DNA of 64,000 bases, taken from NCBI GenBank assembly GCA_965263325.1, contig CBDHGY010000002.1, forward strand, positions 3,100,001 to 3,164,000, given 5' to 3'. The notes beneath the pieces are model-generated. The model was not told the origin of the DNA. It saw nothing but the letters and a program-made list of their open reading frames with translations, and did no database searches. Source of the stretch: CBDHGY01 sp965263325. GTDB lineage: Bacteria; Pseudomonadota; Alphaproteobacteria; Caulobacterales; Hyphomonadaceae. Positions 54,245-62,122 of this stretch are shown piece by piece (position 1 is the first letter of the stretch; every line of letters begins with the position of its first letter). A program made the translations under genes and the position numbers.

Positions 54245-56062
54245 ATGCTGAGGCTTCTTGTCTGTCTCATATTCACTCTGTTCGCTAGTACCTCTCTATC
54301 GCATAGTCAAAGCGCCAACCCGATCGAACTTCCTGATCGTGAACTATCACTGATCGAAGTATTGGCTGAAACGACAGCTGATCAGAACGGGTACATGCGT
54401 CTTTCTTTCAAAAATTACTCTTTGGAAAGGCGCGTTTTTCGTATCGAAATCGAGGTTTTCAAACCGGTTAAACTATCAGTGGGTGTAGACTCAGAGGCAG
54501 TGCTGGTTGTCGAGTATCCATATTCGAGCATCAACACACGCGCTAGCCAGGGGCCCCGTCATGTCTCTGATATGATTCATTTTGACCCTGCACAGACTGT
54601 CGAGCTCTGGATCAAACAGGACCCTGGTGCACTAGGTCGCGCGGCGAGCGTATCGCTTGTGTCAGAACATATGCATCAGTCACGTACTGGATTTGAGCTA
54701 CAGGTTCACAGCGCGTATTATGGCATTGCGCTCTTATTTGTCGTCTTCCTGGTCGCGTTTTCGATACTGCTGCAATCGCGGTCAGCGATCGCTTATGCAA
54801 CCTTTTTGCTTTCTCTGGTTTTGCTCAACGCACATTCATACGGGGTGTTTTCAGGCAGCTTTGCCGTGGTTCAGGACAATTACTTCTATCTTTTTAGACC
54901 CCTCCAGGTCGCGGTAATGATGTCATATCTCATCTTTGCAAGCTCGTTCCTTGATCTCGGCACACGATACCCACGTGTCGCTCAATTTTTTAAAGCACTG
55001 ATAGCTATCATGCTCGTCAGCCTTGTGGCACAGACTTTCTTTGAGGGCCCAATCATTGTCGCACTAAGCGTTTTCGTCCCGATCAGCTTTGTTCTGCTTG
55101 GTGTGCTGGCGACCTTAATCGCTGTCTTTCGACGTTCGCCGGGATCATTGATTTTTGCTGTAGGGTTTGTCGTTCTCGCCACCTACTCAAACATCAATTA
55201 CCTTACGACCATATTAGATTTCCCACTGAGCAACACAAAGCTCGATCTAATTACAATTTGCGGACAGCTCTTGGACGCAGGGATTTTCACAGCAGCAATT
55301 GTCGCGCAGAGTTTCCAGCTTCGAAAAGAGCGCGATAACGCATTAAAAGAGCAATTGGAACTACATTCAGAGCTGACTAAAGCTGAATTGAATTTGCAAC
55401 GAGCGCGTCGTCTGGCGCGTCACCACAAGCAACAGCTGTACGCTACAAGCCATGATCTGCGCCAACCGATCAGCGCTATGAGTCTCGCAGCTGAGGACGC
55501 TGAACGCAGCGATCCGGAGGTCGCCGCTAAGATTAAGGCAAGCCTTGAATACATACAAAAAGTCATAGCTGGAAAAGATGAGCGCCGCGACGTCGACCAA
55601 ACTCAAGACAACACCGCAATCGGTATCGAACTTTTATTTGAAAACCTCCGAAGGCTGCATGGCGATGCCGCGATTCAACACGGTATCGATCTTCGTTTCG
55701 CCAAAACGTCCCTTAAAATTGAAGGCTCCGTAGTCAGCCTAATTCGCATTTTATCCAATCTCGTTTCAAATGGAATTAAATATACCGGCCCAGGCAGAAT
55801 ACTGATTGGCGCGAGGCGCCGTGCCGATCATGTTCGAATTGAGGTTTGGGATACTGGTCCGGGTCTTTCAGAAACCTTAAGAGACTTAGTTTTCATCCGG
55901 TCCGTGCGAGGGACAAACACAGCTACAATTGAAGGTGACGGTGTCGGACTTGCGATTTGCAAAGACCTTGCAAATAAGGAGGGCTGGCAAATAGATGTGC
56001 GCAGTGTCGAAGATCGTGGATCGGTATTTCTCATCGACAACATAACGAGAAGTCACGACTGA
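54245..56062 (+). CDS. Sensor histidine kinase with 7TMR-DISM-like input
   Basis: A 605-aa kinase. Signal peptide to about residue 22; an extracytoplasmic domain (about 25-150); seven membrane helices (about 157-355, 7TMR-DISM type); a coiled coil; then the phosphoacceptor His403 in TSHDLRQPIS. The ATPase domain has N-box RILSNLVSNGIKYT, G1 DTGPGL and G2 GDGVGLAIC. The ATG at 54245 gives the signal peptide; a longer frame runs back over the divergent response regulator gene and is rejected. It probably senses a periplasmic ligand. An IS6 element lies 79 bases downstream. Confidence 0.9.
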   Translation: MLRLLVCLIFTLFASTSLSHSQSANPIELPDRELSLIEVLAETTADQNGYMRLSFKNYSLERRVFRIEIEVFKPVKLSVGVDSEAVLVVEYPYSSINTRASQGPRHVSDMIHFDPAQTVELWIKQDPGALGRAASVSLVSEHMHQSRTGFELQVHSAYYGIALLFVVFLVAFSILLQSRSAIAYATFLLSLVLLNAHSYGVFSGSFAVVQDNYFYLFRPLQVAVMMSYLIFASSFLDLGTRYPRVAQFFKALIAIMLVSLVAQTFFEGPIIVALSVFVPISFVLLGVLATLIAVFRRSPGSLIFAVGFVVLATYSNINYLTTILDFPLSNTKLDLITICGQLLDAGIFTAAIVAQSFQLRKERDNALKEQLELHSELTKAELNLQRARRLARHHKQQLYATSHDLRQPISAMSLAAEDAERSDPEVAAKIKASLEYIQKVIAGKDERRDVDQTQDNTAIGIELLFENLRRLHGDAAIQHGIDLRFAKTSLKIEGSVVSLIRILSNLVSNGIKYTGPGRILIGARRRADHVRIEVWDTGPGLSETLRDLVFIRSVRGTNTATIEGDGVGLAICKDLANKEGWQIDVRSVEDRGSVFLIDNITRSHD

Positions 56063-56141
56063 TTTGATCATCGGTTGACAAAGATACGCGAGCAAAAGAA
56101 GACATAGACATCACCTCATCCACGCTTACTATTTGTCTTAG

Positions 56142-56960
56142 GGGTGGTGTCAGACTAATGCGAACCCGTCTCCAGCATCCAATTTCGTAGCCGCGACTAG
56201 GCAGCAAGAAGTTCTCGCCATTCGAGAAGGGCGGCGGATCGTAGGTCCTTGAATCTGGTTCTGCGCTCGATGTTTCTCTGGTGATTGAAGTGGTTGTGGA
56301 CTGAGGAATGGACGGCGACGAATTTCTGCAGACTTCGCATTTGCCTAAACCGGAGCATCGCTCGCTCCCGCCTTCGAAATGGGAGGTGGCTGTTTTCGGC
56401 GCGGTTATTCTTGTGCCGTCCTACCTCTTGCCGGTCCTCGTTTCCAATCACCTTCATAGCCGCCCGATATGACGCCAGCCGGTCGGTGACCACAACCTCC
56501 GGGTTGCCATATCGCTTCATCGCTTTCATCAGGAATTTCAATGCTGAATTGCGATCCCGGCGTTTCGTGACGTACGACTCGAGCACCTCGCCCTCATGGT
56601 CCACGGCCCGCCACAGATAGTGTTGCTTGCCGTTGATCTTCACAAAGACCTCGTCCAGGTGCCAGCGCCATTGTGGGCTTTGGCGCATCGATTGAGATCT
56701 CTTCTTCCGGATCTCTGAGGCGAACATCGGTCCAAATCTGTTCCACCAGTGGCGCACGCTCTCGTGGCAAACATCGATGCCTCGCTCATGGAGCAAATCT
56801 TCGACATTTCTCAGCGAGAGCGGAAATCGGACGTATAGCATCACTGCCAAGCGGATGATTTCGGGAGACGTGTTGAAGTAGCGAAATGGATTCTTGGACA
56901 TGGCACCAACGCTAAATTCAGGGCAGGGCCGCCTCAAGCGAATTTAGTCTGACAGTTCCC
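56142..56960 (-). mobile_element. IS6-family insertion sequence (819 bp)
   Basis: Terminal inverted repeats are 56142-56158 and 56944-56960 (14 of 17 matching; shared core GTCAGACTAA). The element holds one transposase gene. The eight bases outside each end (TGTCTTAG and GATGGAAC) differ, so there is no target duplication, as seen after IS6-mediated cointegration or adjacent deletion. The right end cuts into a protease gene. Confidence 0.88.
56197..56901 (-). CDS. IS6-family DDE transposase
   Basis: A 234-aa transposase of the IS26/IS6 type. It has the N-terminal helix-turn-helix (FPLSLRNVEDLLHERGIDV) and a DDE catalytic core: Asp in WRWHLDEVFVKING, Asp in VVVTDRLASYRAA, and Glu in NRAENSHLPFRRRERAM. 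Length is normal and the frame is intact, so it may be active. The start at MSKNPFRYF (56901) is preferred over a start 12 codons upstream. Confidence 0.93.
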   Translation of the reverse strand: MSKNPFRYFNTSPEIIRLAVMLYVRFPLSLRNVEDLLHERGIDVCHESVRHWWNRFGPMFASEIRKKRSQSMRQSPQWRWHLDEVFVKINGKQHYLWRAVDHEGEVLESYVTKRRDRNSALKFLMKAMKRYGNPEVVVTDRLASYRAAMKVIGNEDRQEVGRHKNNRAENSHLPFRRRERAMLRFRQMRSLQKFVAVHSSVHNHFNHQRNIERRTRFKDLRSAALLEWRELLAA

Positions 56961-57185
56961 GATGGAACGTTTTGTGGGTTCGATTTTGAACGAAAGACCT
57001 GTCCAGGAGACAGCGGCGGACCCATCGTTCAAGGGGGTGCATTAGGTGATTTGAAGCTCGTTGGAATCGCCAGCTGGGGCTCCCCAAAATGTGAAGCAGA
57101 CGGGCGACCAGGTGTGTTTACCAAAGTCGCACATCACGCTGACTGGATCAAAAGTGTTATCGGTCCTGGCGAGGCCGCCGAATGA
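56961..57185 (+). pseudogene. C-terminal remnant of a trypsin-like serine protease, truncated by IS6
   Basis: Directly after the IS right end, frame 56961 encodes 74 residues and a TGA. They contain the catalytic serine motif CPGDSGGPIVQGG, then LVGIASWGSPKC, GVFTKVAHHADWI, which is the end of a chymotrypsin-fold (S1A) domain. The His and Asp parts and any start codon are missing, and no matching piece is found on the left flank (56063-56141). The gene was therefore cut off by the insertion or an IS-mediated deletion. Confidence 0.85.
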
Positions 57186-57187
57186 AT

Positions 57188-57208
57188 TTGCTGCGGGTTT
57201 TCCGCAAC
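57188..57208 (+). terminator. Weak hairpin after the protease remnant
   Basis: TGCGG/CCGCA stem with a short T-containing loop right after the pseudogene stop, followed by TTCGTTTT. It may be the former terminator of the protease gene. Confidence 0.3.
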
Positions 57209-57217
57209 TAATTCGTT

Positions 57218-57394
57218 TTACTGCGGTGGCTTAATGACTGATCCAGTGTGATCACAGTCTTCGTCCTCAGGATCACAATCTATCACCTCTTCGGCTGCTG
57301 CGTCGGCAGTTTCTTCCGGCTCAGCGGGCACATCATTTGTTGCGCAGCCCATAAGCACGAAGCCACACGCCGCTGTCAAAATTAGACTTCTCAT
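57218..57394 (-). CDS. Small acidic lipoprotein downstream of the TIR gene
   Basis: A 58-aa protein beginning MRSLILTAACGFVLMGCATN, with a hydrophobic signal and the lipobox LMGC (lipidated Cys at residue 17). The rest is strongly acidic (PAEPEETADAAAEEV) and ends with a Cys-containing DCDPEDEDC segment. GAGGGG precedes the ATG. It starts 30 bases after the TIR-protein stop on the same strand, so the two likely form an operon. No family is recognised. Confidence 0.65.
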   Translation of the reverse strand: MRSLILTAACGFVLMGCATNDVPAEPEETADAAAEEVIDCDPEDEDCDHTGSVIKPPQ

Positions 57395-57424
57395 AATTAT
57401 CCCCTCACTTCATAAAAAACATGG

Positions 57425-59395
57425 TTAAGGACTATCGAATCCAATATCTGAAAGCAACGCAGAATATTCTGGAAACTCTCGCAAAGGTCGCAAGAGCGGG
57501 TCTGAGTAAATCATTGCAAGACCTGCATCCCCTATTTTCCAAGCCGTTTTTAGTGATTCAATGGATTCTTGTTCTCGGCCAAGTTGAGCGAAAAGTTGTG
57601 CCTTCTGATACGATGCCGACACGCCATACTCTTCATCTAATTTCTGAATATATTTTTCGGCGTCTTCATGATCGCCCGAAAGCACTTTGATCACGCCAGA
57701 GCACACATATTTTGCATCGCTAAGCGGCTCCTTATCACAGCTCGTACGGGCATTCTCGAAACGGCCCAATTGTGCCTCGGACATGGCGCGCCAATACCAA
57801 CCCGTGCCGAGTTCTGGACTTATGTTTAGCGCAGTTTCGCTACTCTCTAGCGCGCGTTCAAAGTTACCTGCGAAAAAATCAATCATGGCGCTTGAATTGT
57901 GTGTGGAGGCATTTAGCGGATCGAGACTTAAGGCCCTGGCAATCGCGTCATTTGCTTTCTGCTGTTTCCCCACAAAAACAGCGTAAAGGGCATATCTTGA
58001 AAGTATGGATGCATTTCCAAATCCAATTTCAAGCGACGTTTCAAACGCTGGATCTGCTTCGGAAATGTTAAGCGCTCCGAAAAACTCCACCCACCCTAAT
58101 GCAGAGTGGGTTTCTGCGAGTTTAGGTCTCAGATTTGCTGCGCGTTTCGCAGATTGTCGTGCAGACGTGAGGTATTCTTCCGCTTCTTCAGAATTATCGC
58201 TCGAACTGCTGAGCCATGATAATATCAGAGCTTGTTCAGAATGCGCCAGCGCAAATTCGGGATCGATGCGAACTGCTTCACTGAAATAGGAAACTGCTCC
58301 TTCTGCGTCTTCTGGTGTTGCTGCTTTTTTCCAAGCCTCTAAACCTAGTAAGTAGTTATTATACGCAGCAGCGTTTGTGGTGGAATCCTCAGAGACTTCC
58401 TTTGTTTCACCAATGTCGGTCGCAACGGATTGGACGATGCTTTCGACGAGTTTAGAATGTACATCGGCAAGCTGATCGGCGCGCGCAGGATACTCTCCTG
58501 ACCACCTGCCTGTTTCCGATCGTCCGTCGACCAACTCCGCCAGCATTACCAAGCCATTGCCAACGCGCGACAGGCTACCATCCAGAACAAATGAAACACC
58601 GAGTTCTGCCGCGATCTCCTTCACACCCAGTTTACGTGCTTGTACAGACTCTGAGGTTCGTCGCGCGACAACGCGGAGCGCAGAATTTCGCATGAGGGCG
58701 GTGCGAACTCCAGATGCGAGGCCGGAGGAAATATACTCCAGATCTGGTTCGCCGCTTTCATTCGAGAATGGCAAAACAACAATACTGTTGTCTGTAATCG
58801 CCGAAGATCCATCGCCGCGCGAGAAACTCCAACCGATGCCAAATGCGCCGAGGCCGATGGTTGCTGCCGCACCGCCTCCGATAATGAGATTACGGCGGCT
58901 CATAGTTTGGGAAATTGGAGGTAAACTGTGTTCAATCGCGGTTTCGAATGGTCGACTATGTAATCGTGCAAGTTGACGCAGAACAGATTGAAAATCTGCA
59001 CCTGCAACGTCTCGGTTCCAGCCTGATAAGTCTATTACCTGGAATTGGCGAAATCCCAGCGGAGGAACGACGTTATCTAGAGACAGCGGCACCAGATTAT
59101 CGCTTTCGCGTCCGACCATCGCCTCGTCACGCACCCAATTAGATTGCGTTGAATTCTTACTCCAAAGCACGACGACCGCGGCAGCGTTTTCGAGCTCACT
59201 TTCCGTTGTTTCCAGATACTTCGAGCCTGGTTCCAATTTCCCGTCCCACCATACCGAATACCCTTCGGCTTCTATGGCTGTGATGATTGGCAATGCTCGC
59301 TCTTTGTCTTTTCTCGAATAGCTGAAAAAGACTGTATTGGCAGACTGATCGGAGATATTAGACCCTTTGGTATCTTCCATGCCGTATCCACCCAT
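57425..59395 (-). CDS. TIR-domain / TM / TolB-like / TPR protein
   Basis: A 656-aa protein. Residues about 20-145 form a TIR domain (VFFSYSRKDKERA; YSVWWDGKLEPGSKY) with a candidate NADase glutamate, Glu91, in SNWVRDEAM. A transmembrane helix follows (about 168-191). Next is a TolB-like/FlgO-like domain (about 202-325; IVVLPFSNESGEPDLEYISSG), as in membrane adenylate-cyclase-like proteins, and then about six TPR units to the end. The TIR would be cytoplasmic and the remainder periplasmic, or the reverse. An internal ATG at 59380 has a better ribosome site (GGGTGGA). It is divergent from a SLATT-like gene and is followed by a lipoprotein gene. Confidence 0.88.
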   Translation of the reverse strand: MGGYGMEDTKGSNISDQSANTVFFSYSRKDKERALPIITAIEAEGYSVWWDGKLEPGSKYLETTESELENAAAVVVLWSKNSTQSNWVRDEAMVGRESDNLVPLSLDNVVPPLGFRQFQVIDLSGWNRDVAGADFQSVLRQLARLHSRPFETAIEHSLPPISQTMSRRNLIIGGGAAATIGLGAFGIGWSFSRGDGSSAITDNSIVVLPFSNESGEPDLEYISSGLASGVRTALMRNSALRVVARRTSESVQARKLGVKEIAAELGVSFVLDGSLSRVGNGLVMLAELVDGRSETGRWSGEYPARADQLADVHSKLVESIVQSVATDIGETKEVSEDSTTNAAAYNNYLLGLEAWKKAATPEDAEGAVSYFSEAVRIDPEFALAHSEQALILSWLSSSSDNSEEAEEYLTSARQSAKRAANLRPKLAETHSALGWVEFFGALNISEADPAFETSLEIGFGNASILSRYALYAVFVGKQQKANDAIARALSLDPLNASTHNSSAMIDFFAGNFERALESSETALNISPELGTGWYWRAMSEAQLGRFENARTSCDKEPLSDAKYVCSGVIKVLSGDHEDAEKYIQKLDEEYGVSASYQKAQLFAQLGREQESIESLKTAWKIGDAGLAMIYSDPLLRPLREFPEYSALLSDIGFDSP

Positions 59396-59577
59396 TACTT
59401 CTGGCGAATGACCGCCAATGCCGGTATGTGCTCGCGTTTTCGCGACAATAGCAATAAGACAGAGAGATTCCGAGCTAATATTGAATGAAGTTCTCTCCTG
59501 CAGGTTGAGAGGTTAGGATGGAACAATTGCTGACACTTTTGCCTGCCCTTGAGTTTTGTTGATATTAGCCAGTATCG

Positions 59578-60627
59578 TTGAGAAGGCATTGTCGCTTTAA
59601 GAACGGGGATCTTGAAATCAAACAATCAAATTTGGATGTATTTCCAACCGAGGAAACTAGGAAACTGTATGCTGGAATCCGCTCTCTGCTGGATAACCCG
59701 ACAATTGACGGAGCATTTACCAAGTTCGAACGAAGAGCTGTTCAATCAAAATCCTCATTTCATTTCCTCGGTCGGCTGGCTATTTCGTTGATTGCCATAA
59801 GCGCCGTTTATGCGATCGCGGACGCGCTAATAATCCCTGAATTTGAAAGCAAGATTTGGCTGAACGTGTTCCTGGGGTTGGGCGCAGCTTGTGGAATTGG
59901 TCTGCAAATATATCTGCTCATCACAAATAAAAAAGCAGCCTGGTTGCTAAACCGTTTCGCTGCTGAACGTTTAAGATCCTTGAAGTTTCAAGCCTTTGCA
60001 TTTGCAGATATTGCGAAGGACGAAAAAGAATTGTCTGAATTAGTCGCGACATTTTCCGAAAAGGAAACTGCCAAGCTGGAAAATGAACTCAATGCAGGTT
60101 TTTCCACATTGGACACATTTCGGCCGTCAGTTTCGTTAGCAATACCGAAATCGCAAGGTAAGCCGATTAATGTTGAGCTGAATGAGCAAGCATTCGATGC
60201 GTATCAGGAATTAAGGGTCAATTATCAGTTGCGCTTTGCGGCGAGTGAGATTCACCGACTAAAGAGCGGACAAAGATATATTGCCTCTTTTTCCGACATC
60301 TTGTTCCTTGCAGGAGCTAGTTTGGTATTGGCATCACTCGCACTCAAAGTATTTGCAACATCAGCAGATACGGCGGGTGCCTGGGTCGATTTTCTGGCAT
60401 CTGCAATTTTCATTTCCGCAATCGCAAGTGCAATTTTGGATCATGGTGGGCTATCATCACGTTCAGAGTCCCGCTTTGTTGACTACCGCGCAGCTATTCA
60501 AGAATTTCCCAAAGCATATCCAAGCAGGACAGGCATTTTGGGCCTTATCAGAAAAATGGAATTTGCAGCTCTCGAAGAGCTGCGCAGTTTCTCTGAATCC
60601 TCTAAAATGATCAGTTACAGAGTTTGA
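59578..60627 (+). CDS. Four-helix membrane protein resembling tandem SLATT/DUF4231 domains
   Basis: A 349-aa protein with two similar halves. Half one has helices at about 64-85 and 93-115 followed by AAWLLNRFAAERLRSLKF. Half two has the helical run YQELRVNYQLRFAASEIH before helices at about 240-259 and 268-287, then FVDYRAAIQEF. Paired membrane helices next to an Arg/Glu amphipathic helix are the layout of SLATT domains, predicted pore-forming effectors in nucleotide-signal immunity. This is pattern-based. The start is uncertain: TTG at 59578 or 59632; no ATG fits. It is divergent from the TIR gene. Confidence 0.7.
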   Translation: MRRHCRFKNGDLEIKQSNLDVFPTEETRKLYAGIRSLLDNPTIDGAFTKFERRAVQSKSSFHFLGRLAISLIAISAVYAIADALIIPEFESKIWLNVFLGLGAACGIGLQIYLLITNKKAAWLLNRFAAERLRSLKFQAFAFADIAKDEKELSELVATFSEKETAKLENELNAGFSTLDTFRPSVSLAIPKSQGKPINVELNEQAFDAYQELRVNYQLRFAASEIHRLKSGQRYIASFSDILFLAGASLVLASLALKVFATSADTAGAWVDFLASAIFISAIASAILDHGGLSSRSESRFVDYRAAIQEFPKAYPSRTGILGLIRKMEFAALEELRSFSESSKMISYRV

Positions 60628-60715
60628 GTGTCGATCTCACAGAATAAAAAATCCTCTCTCATATAAAGCGCCCAATCGAATAGTGGTTATGTCGGCTTCT
60701 CTAATCGGATTTCAT

Positions 60716-60726
60716 AGTCAAGCTCC
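60716..60726 (+). repeat. Subterminal inverted repeat of the IS110/IS1111 element (right end)
   Basis: AGTCAAGCTCC; pairs in 10 of 11 positions with the reverse complement of 62026-62036. Both are followed on the inside by a GT[TA]ACCTG sequence. Confidence 0.6.
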
Positions 60727-60947
60727 TTAATTCGTTACCTGGCGGTTTGTTCGTCTTGGCTCGGGTCACGCTTCTCTTCGCAGTCGAATGTGAACAAGCT
60801 GAACATCAATCCGCTGCATGCATGTGTCGGATGGCTCGTGGAGCGCCGTGCTTTTGGTCGTGCTCGCTTAGGGCACACAGCCATAATCGGCGTCATCCAC
60901 GGACCTCGTCCAAGCCGGACGATCCCGCCTGATCGGTTGGGTCTATC
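60727..60947 (-). ncRNA. Candidate bridge RNA region of the IS1111-type element
   Basis: IS110-family recombinases use a bridge RNA encoded in the long non-coding end; in IS1111 types this lies 3' of the transposase. This 221-base stretch is the only space that fits. Short inverted repeats such as GTGCTC/GGGCAC near 60868-60885 are visible, but the fold and loops were not determined. Confidence 0.35.
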
Positions 60948-61985
60948 TCATGCCTTCGCCTCCAGTCCGACCATTTGGAATTCTGTTCCGTCAGCCCACA
61001 TACGATGTAGAATGACAGCAAGTTTACGAGCTAAAGCCACGGTTGCGCGTCTTCGACCTCTTTTCTTCACGAGCCTCAAGCCCCAAGATTTCAGGTGCGA
61101 CGAGCTGCTTGTCCTCACAAGGATGGAATTGGCGGCAGAATATAACATTGCCCTGACATCTTTGTCGCCCGCTCTAGATATGTGGCCGGTCTGATCTTTC
61201 TCATCTGATTGAAACCGCCTGGGAGTTAAGCCAAAATGCGCACCGACGTTGCGCGAAGATTTAAATCGCGAGGGATCATCAATCGCGGACTTGAAAGACA
61301 AAGCGGTCATGTGCCCCACGCCGGGTGCTGTCATCAACAGAAGGCAGACGGGATCCTTTCCGGCCTTGTGCTTCACACGGCGATCAAGCTCTTTGAATGT
61401 TTCATAGAGCATTTTCCAAGCTTCCAGCATTGGAAGTAACGCATTTGCAAGAGAGCTGTCAGACTCAATGACTGGCCTGACAGCTTCTTCAAATCTGTGT
61501 TGTCCAAGTTGTGCGGGCAAACGGATACCAAATGCTTTGAACAACCCTCGGATCTCTTGCTCTAGATCAATCGTTTTACGTAACAATGTCCTACGCGATG
61601 TGAGGAGCGCGCGGTCGTAGTGACTTTCGCGGCTTTTGATATGAACGGGGCTATACCAGCCTGACCGCAAAACCTGAGCGATGCCCCGCGCATCATTCTT
61701 ATCTGTCTTATTACGCATGGCCGACAACGCGGCAGCGACTTGGCGTGTCTCCATACACACAGTTTTAAAACCCGCATCGACAAGGCCATAATACAAATGT
61801 TGGCTCATAACGCCGGCTTCAAACCCGATAGTGTCGATCGGATTGCCAACGGAACTAAGAAAGGTGACGAGCTCATCGATCTCGAATGGCACCAATTTCT
61901 CAGTGACAATTTTGCCGTCACGATCAATTACACAAATCGATATTGACCGTAGCGATACATCCAGTCCTACAAAATAACTCATCAT
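60948..61985 (-). CDS. IS110-family transposase
   Basis: A 345-aa recombinase. The N-terminal RuvC-like DEDD domain has Asp9 in FVGLDVSLRSISI, Glu in IGFEAGVMS and the Asp pair in RNKTDKNDARGIAQVL. The C-terminal Transposase_20 domain has MTAPGVGHMTALSF followed by NVGAHFGLTPRR and GDKDVRAMLYSAAN. The frame is complete. The start MMSYFVG (61985) is chosen over an earlier in-frame start. Confidence 0.93.
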   Translation of the reverse strand: MMSYFVGLDVSLRSISICVIDRDGKIVTEKLVPFEIDELVTFLSSVGNPIDTIGFEAGVMSQHLYYGLVDAGFKTVCMETRQVAAALSAMRNKTDKNDARGIAQVLRSGWYSPVHIKSRESHYDRALLTSRRTLLRKTIDLEQEIRGLFKAFGIRLPAQLGQHRFEEAVRPVIESDSSLANALLPMLEAWKMLYETFKELDRRVKHKAGKDPVCLLLMTAPGVGHMTALSFKSAIDDPSRFKSSRNVGAHFGLTPRRFQSDEKDQTGHISRAGDKDVRAMLYSAANSILVRTSSSSHLKSWGLRLVKKRGRRRATVALARKLAVILHRMWADGTEFQMVGLEAKA

Positions 61986-62025
61986 CTTCTCCCATGTGTT
62001 GCAAACCAAGGTCTGCAGGTTACAC

Positions 62026-62036
62026 GGAGCTTAACT
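62026..62036 (-). repeat. Subterminal inverted repeat of the IS110/IS1111 element (left end)
   Basis: GGAGCTTAACT on the plus strand; its reverse complement matches 60716-60726 in 10 of 11 bases. It lies 40 bases upstream of the transposase start. Confidence 0.6.
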
Positions 62037-62122
62037 TTCGACAGAGAGCCCGATTACGCATGCTTTTGGGATGAACATCCCACCACAAGAGGCCGGTCCT
62101 AAGCCGATAGCGCTTTTGTCTT

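Larger units (their letters stand above)
60628..60947. other. 320-base stretch between the SLATT-like gene and the IS110 transposase
   Basis: No gene is credible here on either strand. The first 88 bases are flank; from about 60716 on it is the long non-coding 3' end of the IS110/IS1111-type element, described separately. Confidence 0.55.
60716..62036 (-). mobile_element. IS110-family (IS1111-type) insertion sequence
   Basis: An intact IS110-type transposase is bracketed by subterminal inverted repeats at 60716-60726 and 62026-62036. The non-coding part is long on the 3' side (about 220 bases) and short on the 5' side (about 50 bases), the IS1111 pattern. The true tips lie a few bases outside the repeats and cannot be fixed by eye. 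No target duplication is expected for this family. Confidence 0.7.

Noticed and set aside
60790..61194. Plus-strand frame in the 3' end of the IS110 element
   Set aside because: It runs antisense into the transposase and has no domain; the region is better explained as non-coding end of the element.
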